DNA of 64,000 nt from Catellatospora coxensis (lineage in GTDB: Bacteria; Actinomycetota; Actinomycetes; Mycobacteriales; Micromonosporaceae). Position 1 is the stretch's first letter; every line of letters starts with the position of its first letter. This document shows, piece after piece, positions 42,487 through 50,131 of this stretch. Position numbers and translations under genes: made by a program. The stretch covers positions 124,001 to 188,000 of the forward strand of contig NZ_BONI01000002.1 of assembly GCF_016862635.1 (NCBI RefSeq), in the 5' to 3' direction. Under the pieces are notes generated by a model. That model was not told the origin of the DNA. It searched no databases and was given only the letters and a program-made list of their open reading frames with translations.

Positions 42487-44090
42487 ATCCGCAGCGTCGC
42501 CGCTGCCGGCGCGGCGAGCTCGGCCAGCGGTGCGTCCGGGCGGCTCGCGGCTCTGGCCGCCAGCACGGCGAGGGTCAGCGGCAGCCGCCCGCTACCGGCG
42601 ATGAGCTCGTCCACCGCGGCGGGCTCCGCGGCGGTGCGCTCGCAGCCGAGCCGCCGCACCAGGTACTCCCGGGCCTCGTCGGGTGGCGGCAGGTCCAGCG
42701 GCAGCGGATGGGCGCGCCCGGCGGCGAGCAGCCCGGTGAGCGGGTGGCGGCTGGTCACCACGGCCAGGCAACCGGGTGTGCCGGGCAGCAGGTGCCGTAC
42801 GTGCTCGAAGTCGCGGCCGTTGTCGGCCACGATCAGGATGCGCCGTCCGGCGAGGATGCTGCGGTACAGCCCGGCCAGCGCGTGCAGCTCGGTCGGCGTG
42901 TGCTGCGGGGCGACGCCGAGCGAGCTGAGGAAGCCGCGCAGCGCCTCGGCGGGGCTCATCGCACGCGCGTCGGCGGCCGACCCGCGCAGGTCGGCGTACA
43001 GCTGCCCGTCGGGGTACGCGGCGGCGAGGCGGTGTCCGAGATGGATCGCCAGGGTGGTCTTGCCGATGCCCGCGATCCCGTGGACGGCCAGCGCCATGGC
43101 GCGTCCCTGCCGGCGGTCCTGGTCGAGCAGCTGCTGCGCGCGGGCGAGGACGTCGGCGCGGCCGACGAAGAACGGATGGTCAGGTGGCAGCTGCGCCGGG
43201 GTCGGCAGCACCTGCCGCGGCTGTGCCGGGTTCGGTGGCGACGACGCGGGATCAGCGCCGTCGCCGGACCGGGCGACCGGGCTGCCAGGGTCGGGCGGCG
43301 GCGTGCCGCGCTCCGGACCGACGGCGATGCGCTGGTGCAGCAGCCGGTCGTAGGCGTCCAGCAGCTCGGGGCTGGGGTCGATGCCGAGTTCGTCGCACAG
43401 CCACCGGCGCACGTCCTGGAAGGTCTCCATCGCCTCGGCCTGCCTGCCGTCGGCGGCGAGCGCGAGCATGAGGCGGGCCTGCAGCGCCTCGTCGAGCGGG
43501 TGCGCCGCGGCCGCCTGGCGCAGGGCGGGGATGACCAGGCGTGCCTGCCCGCAGCGCAGGGCGGTGTCGGCGGCGTCGCGTGCGGCGTGCGCGCATTCGG
43601 CTTCGATCGCGGCGAACACCGGGTGGGTGCGCGCGTCGGTGTCCAGGCCCGCTGCGCAGGGGCCGCGCCACAGGGTCAGCGCCTCGGCGAACAGCCGTAC
43701 CGCCGCGGCGGGTTCGCTCGCCTGCCGGGCCTGGGCGACGAGGTGGCGCAGCCGCAGCAGGTCGAGGGAGTGCTCGTCGACCTTCAGCCGGTATCCGGCC
43801 GCGTGGCGGATGAGGTGGCTGCCGACGGCGCGTACCGGCAGGTCGGGTTCGATGAGCCGGCGCAGCGTGCCGATGTAGCGGTGGACGACGTTGACCGCGC
43901 TGCCCGGCGGGTCCTGGCGCCAGATCGTGTCGACGAGTTCGGTGATGCTGACGACCGATCCGGCGTGGGCGAGCAGCAGGGCCAGCACGAGCCGTTGCTG
44001 GCGGCCGCCGAGTTCGAGCTCGGCGCCGCCGCGGCGGGCGGCGACCGGGCCCAGGATGGTGAACCGCACTGCCGATGTCGACTCGGTCAT
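42483..44090 (-). CDS. BTAD/NB-ARC regulator, truncated NB-ARC
   Basis: A 535-residue paralogue of the products at 33634 and 36280: winged helix (LGGRQQRLVLALLLAHAGSVVSI, VVHRYIGTLRRLIEP), BTAD to about residue 255, then NB-ARC with Walker A GIAGIGKTTLA and RRILIVADNGRD, where Walker B ends Ala-Asp-Asn rather than Leu-Asp-Asn. It stops at ...LAELAAPAAATLRM, before the winged-helix (FSWSY) part present in its paralogues, and has no TPRs. This may be a natural truncation. The start ATG at 44090 matches the family. It is located just upstream of the subtilase gene on the same strand. Confidence 0.85.
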   Translation of the reverse strand: MTESTSAVRFTILGPVAARRGGAELELGGRQQRLVLALLLAHAGSVVSITELVDTIWRQDPPGSAVNVVHRYIGTLRRLIEPDLPVRAVGSHLIRHAAGYRLKVDEHSLDLLRLRHLVAQARQASEPAAAVRLFAEALTLWRGPCAAGLDTDARTHPVFAAIEAECAHAARDAADTALRCGQARLVIPALRQAAAAHPLDEALQARLMLALAADGRQAEAMETFQDVRRWLCDELGIDPSPELLDAYDRLLHQRIAVGPERGTPPPDPGSPVARSGDGADPASSPPNPAQPRQVLPTPAQLPPDHPFFVGRADVLARAQQLLDQDRRQGRAMALAVHGIAGIGKTTLAIHLGHRLAAAYPDGQLYADLRGSAADARAMSPAEALRGFLSSLGVAPQHTPTELHALAGLYRSILAGRRILIVADNGRDFEHVRHLLPGTPGCLAVVTSRHPLTGLLAAGRAHPLPLDLPPPDEAREYLVRRLGCERTAAEPAAVDELIAGSGRLPLTLAVLAARAASRPDAPLAELAAPAAATLRM

Positions 44091-44250
44091 GGGGTGCCTT
44101 CGCTGTCGGGCCGGGCCCCGTGCGGGCCGGCTCGGCCCTCCATGCAACCCGCGGATCCGGCCGCTGACCAGGCAGAAGTTACGCAGGAACCGCCGGTGGG
44201 GGCTGCTGCGCCTGCGGTGGCGGCGCGCGCAGGCGGCCGCAGTGCGGATC

Positions 44251-44268
44251 CGGTGGCATTGCAGTGCC
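44251..44268. promoter_or_regulatory. inverted repeat upstream of the truncated BTAD regulator
   Basis: GTGGCA (44251-44256) and TGCCAC (44263-44268) are perfect complements six bases apart, about 160 bases upstream of the regulator start. A 15-base portion recurs at 45410-45424 as GTGGCA-NN-GCAGTGC. Confidence 0.35.
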
Positions 44269-44294
44269 ACGAACGGTCCGGACTGCGGCCGCGA

Positions 44295-44372
44295 CGCGGG
44301 TGGCGGGTGAGTCCCCCGACTCTCGCCACCCGGCGCGGGCGGCGGGTGAGCCCCCCGGCCCCCGCCACCCGC
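44295..44372. repeat. two 39-bp tandem hairpin units
   Basis: Units 44295-44333 and 44334-44372 match at 32 of 39 positions by eye, and each can fold on itself (GGGTGGCG...CGCCACCC). Alternatively the outer arms GCGGGTGGCGGG and CCCGCCACCCGC pair over the whole array. It lies between the hydrolase stop (44414) and the BTAD gene start, so it may act as the hydrolase terminator. The rest of the 323-bp gap has no coding frame that I can support. Confidence 0.65.
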
Positions 44373-44413
44373 TGCCTTCCGCCCCCCCCTCAGTGCGGTC
44401 GGCTCTGGTGAGG

Positions 44414-45232
44414 TCAGTCGGTCTCGCGGGCCGCCCGCTCGATGAGGTCGGCGGTGTCGTCGGCCCGGGACACGAACACCGCGTGCGAGGCGCCCTTCTC
44501 GCGCTGCTTGACGCCGTGGGCGCGGTCGGCGCCGAAGTGCTGCAGCTTCGCCGGGATGGTCCGGTCGGCTTCGGCGATGAGGTGGTAGCTGGGGATGGTG
44601 CGCCAGGCCGGCTCGCCCGCCGCCGCCTCGTTGAGCGCCGCCGCCGTGGCCGGGCGCTGCGTCGCGGCCATGAGCGCGGCCTCGCCGGCCGGGACGTCGG
44701 CGGCGAACTGCTGCCGGAACAGCTGCTGGTCCACGTACAGGTCGACGTTGCCGTCGGGCAGCGGGACCGGGCGCAGCGTCTCGGGCAGGGTGCTGCCCTC
44801 GAACTTCGACGCCAGCGTGAACGCGCTCTCGCCCTGGTCCGGGGTGAACGCCGCGATGTAGACCAGCGCCTTGACGTTGGGGTTGCCGGTGGCCGCGGTC
44901 GAGATGACCATGCCGCCGTACGAGTGGCCGACCAGGACGATCGGGCCGTCGATCTGCGCCAGCTTGGCCTTGAGCTGTGCGGCGTCGGAGGCGACGCCCC
45001 GCAGCGGGTTCGGGGCGGCCACGACCGGGTAGCCGTCGCGGAGCAGTTCGCGGGTCACGCCGTTCCAGCCGCCGGAGTCGGCGAACGCGCCGTGCACCAG
45101 CACGACCGTCGGCTTCGGACCGCGGCTGTGCGTGGCCTGCGCGGCGCTGGGGGCGATCGCGGTGACGCTCGCCACGCCCAGCACGGCCGCTGCGGCCACG
45201 CCCATGGCCAGGAACTTCTTTCTCGGTGACAC
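44414..45232 (-). CDS. secreted alpha/beta hydrolase
   Basis: A 272-residue hydrolase with a Sec-type signal peptide (MSPRKKFLAMGVAAAAVLGV to AQA). The oxyanion region VVLVHGAFADSGGW, nucleophile elbow VLVGHSYGGMV (Ser) and C-terminal KGASHAVFVSRADD (His) follow the esterase/hydroxynitrile-lyase-like branch. The central YIAAFTPDQGES segment is typical of small AB-hydrolase_1/6 proteins often annotated as salicylate- or pimeloyl-esterase-like. The substrate is unknown. The start is GTG 45232 with AAGGAAAG upstream. Confidence 0.87.
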   Translation of the reverse strand: MSPRKKFLAMGVAAAAVLGVASVTAIAPSAAQATHSRGPKPTVVLVHGAFADSGGWNGVTRELLRDGYPVVAAPNPLRGVASDAAQLKAKLAQIDGPIVLVGHSYGGMVISTAATGNPNVKALVYIAAFTPDQGESAFTLASKFEGSTLPETLRPVPLPDGNVDLYVDQQLFRQQFAADVPAGEAALMAATQRPATAAALNEAAAGEPAWRTIPSYHLIAEADRTIPAKLQHFGADRAHGVKQREKGASHAVFVSRADDTADLIERAARETD

Positions 45233-45409
45233 GTGTCTTTCCTTCCTGAGGTCGGACCCACCGCCGTCGCGGGTGCGGTCCGGGTTGTCCGGTGGCGGCT
45301 GCCGTCGGCTCTGCGCCGAGCCCCTTCGCGGGCCGCTGCGCCACCTGGGGCGACGCGATTCGTGTCCGCCCTGTCCCCACCGACGTTAGGCGGGCCCGGT
45401 GCCGAACCA

Positions 45410-45424
45410 GTGGCACCGCAGTGC
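45410..45424. promoter_or_regulatory. second copy of the GTGGCA-NN-GCAGTGC motif
   Basis: The 15-base word matches 44251-44265 except for its two central bases. It lies about 180 bases upstream of the alpha/beta hydrolase start, at a distance similar to that of the first copy from the BTAD gene. Candidate shared regulator site. Confidence 0.3.
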
Positions 45425-45457
45425 GCGTGCGGTTCACTGCCCGCCCGCCCGGATCAC

Positions 45458-47863
45458 TCAGGCGCGGACCTTCTGACCTGCGGGGACGTATGCGTTGCCG
45501 TCGAGGGCCGCCAATGCGGCCCGCGCCACACCGATCGACGCGGTGCGGTGCTCGGCGCAGTGGACGCCGACGTGCGCGTGCCGTGCGATGCCCCGGTGCC
45601 AGGCCCAGACCGGGACCTCCACCTCGCACAGCGCTCTCGTGCAGGACGGGACGCGGGCGTGCTCGGCGGCGCCGTGACCGGGGCCGCCGCCGAGGAGCGT
45701 GATCGCGCGGGTCAGGTGCGCGCGCGCCTGGTCGGTGTCCCCCAGCGCCCAGTGCGACCGGCCCAGCGTCAGGTGGACGCGGCCCGTGAAATGGGGCCCG
45801 TGCGCGCCGGCCAGGGGCAGCGCCCGCGTCGCCTCGGCCAGCGACTGCGGCCAGCGCCGCACGTCGCCCAGGCACCGGGCCAGCGCCGCCTGGGCGGTCA
45901 TCCGGGCCGTTCGGGCCGCCGCCGGGTCGACCGGACGCGCGTCGAGTTCGCGCAGCACCGCCCGGAACGCCTCGATCGCCTCGTCCGGCCGGCCGAACTC
46001 CACGTACGCCTGCGCCAGTCCCAACCGGACCTGGACGTACCCGTCGTGGTCGCCGGCGGTGCCGGCCAGGTCCAGGGCCAGCCGGTACGCCGCCACGGCC
46101 CGGCAGGCGTCGGCGCCGAGCCGCCACGCGTGGGCCACGTGGTGCATCGCCCCGGCCTGCTCCCGCAGGTCGCCGAGGTCCTCGGCCAGCCGGTAGGCCT
46201 CCATCGCCAGGTCCACGCCGTACGCGTGGCGGCGCTGGCAGACCGACACGGCCCAGGCGTGGTAGGCGAGATGGGTGATCTCCTGCCGGCGGTCGGGCAG
46301 CCGGGCCGCGGCCGCCCGTGACAGCCGGAAGACCTCCGGCCACCGTCCCGCGTGGACGCATCGTTCCGCGTGCCAGTGCAGCGCCTCGCCGACGTCGGCG
46401 ACCCGCTGGTGCCGGCCGTCGGCGGCAGCCGAGCGCAGCGCGGACAGCCAGCTGTCCGCCTCGGTGCGCAGCCAGGCCCGCGCCTGCTCCGGTGAAGCCG
46501 ACGCGGGCAGGCCGGGCCGGTCGGCGGGCGGGCCCGCGTCGGGCGCGAAGCGCCGCCCCGCCGCGACCGCCGTGTCCAGCAGCCAGTCGACCATCCGCCG
46601 CCCGGTCCGCGCCCTGGCCGGCGCGGGCTCCTCGCCGCGCAGCCGGTCGGTGGCGTAGAGCCGGATCAGGTCGTGGAACCGGTAGCGCTCGCAGCCCTCG
46701 TGCTGCAGCAGCCCCAGCTCGGTGAGCTCGTCGAGCCTGTCCTCGGCTTCGGCGGCGTCGACCTCGGCCAGGACCGAGGCGTGCGCGGCGGCGAAGTCCG
46801 GCCCCGGCACGTGGGCCAGTCGCCGGAACATCACCTTCGCCGGTTCGGACAGCTGGGCGTACGACAACGCGAACGCGGCCGCCACACCCAGGTCCCCGAC
46901 CTGCAGGTTCGCCAGCCGCCGGTCGGCGTCGGCCAGTCGTCCGGCCAGATGCCCCATCGTCCACGCGGGACGGCCGGCCAGCCGGGTCCCGGCGATCCGC
47001 AGCGCCAGGGGCAGGTGCCCGCACAGCCGGGCGACCGCGCCGACCTCGTACCCCGACGCCTGGTCCGCGGCCCGGCCCGCGACCGCCCGCAGCAGCTGCG
47101 CGGACTCGACCGGGGTCAGCGGTTCCAGCGCGATCCGCAGCACCCCGTCCAGCCCGCCCAGCAGGCGGCGGCTCGTCACGACCACCATCCCGGCGCCCGC
47201 GCCGGGCAGCAGCGGCCGCACCTGGCGCTCGTCGGCGGCGTTGTCGAGCACCAGCAGGCAGCGCCGCTCGCGGGTGATCGCCCGCAGCTGCCCGGCCCGC
47301 TCCTGCTCGTCCTCGGCGATGCCGCGCGATGCGACACCCAGCGCGCGCAGCAGCCGCCGCAGCGCCTCACCGGCCCCCATCGGCTCGGGGCCGGTCCCGC
47401 GCAGGTCCAGGTAGATCTGCCCGTCGGGGAACAGGTCGCCCAGCTGCTCGGCCGCGCGGACCGCCAGCGCCGTCTTGCCCAGCCCCGGCTGGCCGTGCAC
47501 GAGCGCCACCGGTGTCCGGCCGCCGCCCGCCACGGCGTGGCCGTGCAGCTCCCGCAGTTCCCGCGCCCGGCCGACGAAGTCGCCGATCCCGCGCGGCAGC
47601 TCGCCGGTGCGCGGCCGGCCGGCCCGGCCCTGTGCCCGCTCCTCCCGGACCAGGGCTTCCAGCCCGGCACGGTCCCGGTCTTCGAGCCGTAGCGCGCCGG
47701 CCAGCGCGGCGAGGGTCCGTTCCTGCGGGGCGCGGCTGTGCCCGCGTTCCATGTCGCTGATCGCCCGGCCGCTCACGCCGGACGCCGCGGACAGCTCCTC
47801 GATGGTCATCCCCGCCGACTGCCGGATCTCCCGCAGCCGCCGGCTGAACGCGCAGCCGGTCAT
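45458..47863 (-). CDS. XRE-HTH/NB-ARC/TPR regulator with Cys/His-rich tail
   Basis: An 801-residue STAND-type regulator. An N-terminal Cro/C1 HTH (LREIRQSAGMTIEELSAASGVSGRAISDMERG) is followed by NB-ARC (Walker A GQPGLGKTALA, Walker B RCLLVLDNAAD, LPLALRIAG), a winged helix (YRFHDLIRLYATDRLR) and TPRs (about 520-735). The last ~60 residues are unusual: CTRALCEVEVP, then HRGIARHAHVGVHCAEH, rich in Cys and His, possibly metal binding. The start ATG at 47863 follows a GGGGGG-type SD; in-frame upstream starts exist but lack support. The stop is 225 bases upstream of the hydrolase gene. Confidence 0.88.
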   Translation of the reverse strand: MTGCAFSRRLREIRQSAGMTIEELSAASGVSGRAISDMERGHSRAPQERTLAALAGALRLEDRDRAGLEALVREERAQGRAGRPRTGELPRGIGDFVGRARELRELHGHAVAGGGRTPVALVHGQPGLGKTALAVRAAEQLGDLFPDGQIYLDLRGTGPEPMGAGEALRRLLRALGVASRGIAEDEQERAGQLRAITRERRCLLVLDNAADERQVRPLLPGAGAGMVVVTSRRLLGGLDGVLRIALEPLTPVESAQLLRAVAGRAADQASGYEVGAVARLCGHLPLALRIAGTRLAGRPAWTMGHLAGRLADADRRLANLQVGDLGVAAAFALSYAQLSEPAKVMFRRLAHVPGPDFAAAHASVLAEVDAAEAEDRLDELTELGLLQHEGCERYRFHDLIRLYATDRLRGEEPAPARARTGRRMVDWLLDTAVAAGRRFAPDAGPPADRPGLPASASPEQARAWLRTEADSWLSALRSAAADGRHQRVADVGEALHWHAERCVHAGRWPEVFRLSRAAAARLPDRRQEITHLAYHAWAVSVCQRRHAYGVDLAMEAYRLAEDLGDLREQAGAMHHVAHAWRLGADACRAVAAYRLALDLAGTAGDHDGYVQVRLGLAQAYVEFGRPDEAIEAFRAVLRELDARPVDPAAARTARMTAQAALARCLGDVRRWPQSLAEATRALPLAGAHGPHFTGRVHLTLGRSHWALGDTDQARAHLTRAITLLGGGPGHGAAEHARVPSCTRALCEVEVPVWAWHRGIARHAHVGVHCAEHRTASIGVARAALAALDGNAYVPAGQKVRA

Positions 47864-48249
47864 CACGCCCCCCGTCGCCGCGTCACCCACCCCCGAGCGG
47901 GGATCGCTCCGGTGTGCCGGGCAGGTCGCGGTCGCGGTCAATCGTGGGCCGGGAAGGCGGCGGCTGCCCAGCCCGGGGCCGGTTGCGGTGAGATCTTCGG
48001 CGGGCTGTCACAGATCCGGTGTCCGGACGGTCCGCACTGCTCAGGGCCCTGCCGAATCGCCCAAGTGGGCACTGAAGCGGCCACGGCCACGGTGCTGCCG
48101 ACCGCACCCCGCACCAGGCCGTCGACGACCGGGCCGACCACAGCGGTCCTTTCAGATGAGCCAGCCTGGTGGCCGCCCGCGCGCCGGTGGGGAGGGCGTT
48201 CACCGTGTTGCGGCCGGCGGGCCGCCAGGCTGGGGCTTGGGGAGGAAGG
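47864..48249. other. 386-bp region between the XRE regulator and the USP gene
   Basis: Both flanking genes run leftward. No credible coding frame is present. The region must hold the XRE/NB-ARC regulator promoter. Words such as GCACTGC (about 48028) and GGGCACTGAA (about 48065) recur loosely, but I cannot call a promoter, terminator or RNA with confidence. Confidence 0.4.
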
Positions 48250-49140
48250 TCAGTGCGTTCGCGACCGGTGCCGGACGATGGCCAGCGGGGCGTGGGCGTG
48301 GTGCAGCACCGCGTGGCTGACCGAACCCAGCAGCAGCCCGCCGAGCACCCCGCGCCCGTGCGCGCCGACGACCACCAGCTGGGCGGTCTTCGACTGCTCG
48401 GCCAGCACGTGCGCCGGGGCGCCCCGGACCAGCAGATGCTGCACGGCCACCTGCGGGAAGCGCTCGCGGTAGCCGGCGACCGCCTCGGGCAGCACCCGGT
48501 CCAGTTCCTCACCGAGCCCGTCCACGTCGTGCACCCGGGCCACGAACCCGGCGTGCGGCGCCGGGGTGGCGTACAGCCACGCGTGCACCGCCACCAGCGT
48601 CGTGCCGCGGTTGGCGGCCTCCTCGAACGCGAACCCGACCGCCTCGACGGACAGCTCCGAACCGTCCACACCGACCACGACCGGGCCGCCCGCGCGCGGC
48701 TCGTCCCGCACCACCAGCACCGGGCACAGCGCCCGGGCCGTGACCTGCACGGTGACCGAGCCGATCAGCAGCTCGGCGAAGCCGCCCAGGCCGCGGTTGC
48801 CGAGCACCAGCAGCACGGCCCCGCGGGACTCGTGCACCAGCACCGGCGTCGGCGCGCCGTCGACGACCACACCCGTGACCGGCACTTCGGGGGCGATCCG
48901 GCCCGCCTCGGCGACGGCGTCGGCGACGTAGCGCTCCGCCTGGTGGCGCAGACCCCCGTCGGCGGGTCCGCCGGGCGCCGGGCCGACGGGCACGTGCATG
49001 AGCGGCCAGATGAACGCGTGCACGACCCGCAGCGCCCGCCCCCGGCCAGCCGCCTCCCGGGCCGCCGCACGTACCGCGGCCAGCCCCTCGGCGGAGCCGT
49101 CCACGCCCACCACGACAGGGGCACCGGCGTTGATCGTCAT
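48250..49140 (-). CDS. universal stress protein with two USP domains
   Basis: A 296-residue tandem USP protein. Each half starts with VVVGVDGS and ends with the nucleotide-binding glycine motif: GNRGLGGFAELLIGSV in domain 1 and GAHGRGVLGGLLLGSV in domain 2, both typical of ATP-binding USPs. Such proteins respond to hypoxia, starvation or stress in actinobacteria. The start ATG at 49140 follows GAAGGAA. A strong hairpin (49282-49320) separates it from the next gene upstream, so it is probably monocistronic. Confidence 0.92.
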   Translation of the reverse strand: MTINAGAPVVVGVDGSAEGLAAVRAAAREAAGRGRALRVVHAFIWPLMHVPVGPAPGGPADGGLRHQAERYVADAVAEAGRIAPEVPVTGVVVDGAPTPVLVHESRGAVLLVLGNRGLGGFAELLIGSVTVQVTARALCPVLVVRDEPRAGGPVVVGVDGSELSVEAVGFAFEEAANRGTTLVAVHAWLYATPAPHAGFVARVHDVDGLGEELDRVLPEAVAGYRERFPQVAVQHLLVRGAPAHVLAEQSKTAQLVVVGAHGRGVLGGLLLGSVSHAVLHHAHAPLAIVRHRSRTH

Positions 49141-49281
49141 GGCATGTTCCTTCGCTCGTCGTCGGCGGCGCGGCGCGATACCAGCCGAACCGGCAGCCGC
49201 CGTCCTCGTGCCCCGACGACGCTACGGACGCGCAGTGCGCAGGCAGTGGCGAACGAGTGCGTGCGCGGCGTCACCCGCGCA

Positions 49282-49320
49282 CGCCGAAGGGCCGGCCCCC
49301 GTGGAGCCGGCCCTTCGGCG
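49282..49320 (-). terminator. hairpin terminator of the PG-binding-like gene
   Basis: A perfect 15-bp stem (CGCCGAAGGGCCGGC and its complement) with a nine-base loop, 22 bases beyond the stop of the leftward gene at 49342. Confidence 0.8.
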
Positions 49321-49341
49321 CACCTGGTCACCGGTGCCGCG

Positions 49342-49806
49342 TCAGTAGTAGATGCAGCCGCTGCCGTTCATCATCGGCCAGCACAGGTAGGTGCGGGTCT
49401 GCGTGCCGTACCCGCCGTCGACCTTGACGTTCGGGTCGATGTTGTTGCGCCAGTAGTTCTGCGCGAACTTCAGCGCCGCCTGGGTCTTGCCCCCGAAGTC
49501 GTTGTCGTCGTCGAGCCACTCGTACCCCTCCCAGCCGCCGAAGTTGAAGTTCAGCGCGCGCTGCAGCTCGCCGACCCCGGCGTTGTGCGAGCCGCGCAGC
49601 AGCCAGCAGTTGAAGTTGCTCGACCGGTACGCGGGAATCGACGCCGAGTACGTGCCGCTGCCGCCGTAGTCGCGGATCAGCGTGCCCCGGCCGTCGCACT
49701 GGGGGTTGGCCGCGTGCGCGGCCGACGGCCCGACCAGCTGCACCACGGCCGCAGCGAGGACGATGACGACAGCCGCGAGGCCGCGCCGGGTTCCGGACTT
49801 GAACAT
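49342..49806 (-). CDS. small secreted peptidoglycan-binding-like protein
   Basis: A 154-residue secreted protein. The signal peptide is MFKSGTRRGLAAVVIVLAAA, ending near AHA. The mature part has two Cys near its N-terminus (NPQCDG; FNCWLL) and a PG_binding_1-like repeat pattern: GVGELQRALNFNF, DNDFGGKTQAALKFAQNYW, VDGGYGTQTRTYLCW. Four Cys in total suggest disulfides. The start ATG at 49806 has the SD GTGAGGAG; a longer start at 49854 would precede the signal. Expected role: non-catalytic cell-wall attachment. No lytic domain is present. Confidence 0.82.
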   Translation of the reverse strand: MFKSGTRRGLAAVVIVLAAAVVQLVGPSAAHAANPQCDGRGTLIRDYGGSGTYSASIPAYRSSNFNCWLLRGSHNAGVGELQRALNFNFGGWEGYEWLDDDNDFGGKTQAALKFAQNYWRNNIDPNVKVDGGYGTQTRTYLCWPMMNGSGCIYY

Positions 49807-50127
49807 CGTCTTGCTCCTCACCCGATTCCTCGGAAGATGGAATCGCCTGCCCACAGCCTCACCGGCGCGGGCACGGGCGGCGGCGGCCGCCGACCGACTC
49901 CAGACGGCCCCGGCCGTGCACCTGATCGCGCGCCCGCGCGGGAACCGAACACCGGACTGGACCGGACACGGGCGCGGCTCGACCGCGCGGCCGGGGGCGT
50001 CGAGCCCGTGAACCGGCGCCCGTCGCCGGATAGGATCGGAGATCGAAGGTCATGGTCCCCGGCGGCGAGGCGCGCCCGCGACGGCCGTGGCCGCCAGGAG
50101 GTGCCCCATGCGCAGACCGGCCTCGGC
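49807..50127. other. 321-bp divergent promoter region
   Basis: Between the secreted PG-binding-like gene (left) and the GlcD-type gene (right). It contains no supported gene other than the possible seven-codon leader at 50108-50131. A strong SD AGGAGGTG lies at about 50096-50103. Confidence 0.5.
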
Positions 50128-50131
50128 ATGA
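50108..50131 (+). CDS. possible seven-codon upstream ORF coupled to the GlcD-type gene
   Basis: ATG at 50108 is correctly spaced from the strong SD AGGAGGTG, whereas the GlcD start at 50128 is 25 bases away from it. The frame reads Met-Arg-Pro-Ala-Ser-Ala followed by stop, and its TGA overlaps the GlcD ATG (ATGA). It could be a leader that couples translation. Alternatively GTG 50101 starts a longer GlcD in frame. Confidence 0.35.
   Translation: MRRPASA

Noticed and set aside
44091-47024. N-terminal extension of the truncated BTAD regulator through the hydrolase and XRE regulator genes
   Set aside because: The OmpR-like domain begins right after ATG 44090; the upstream frame runs across two recognised genes.
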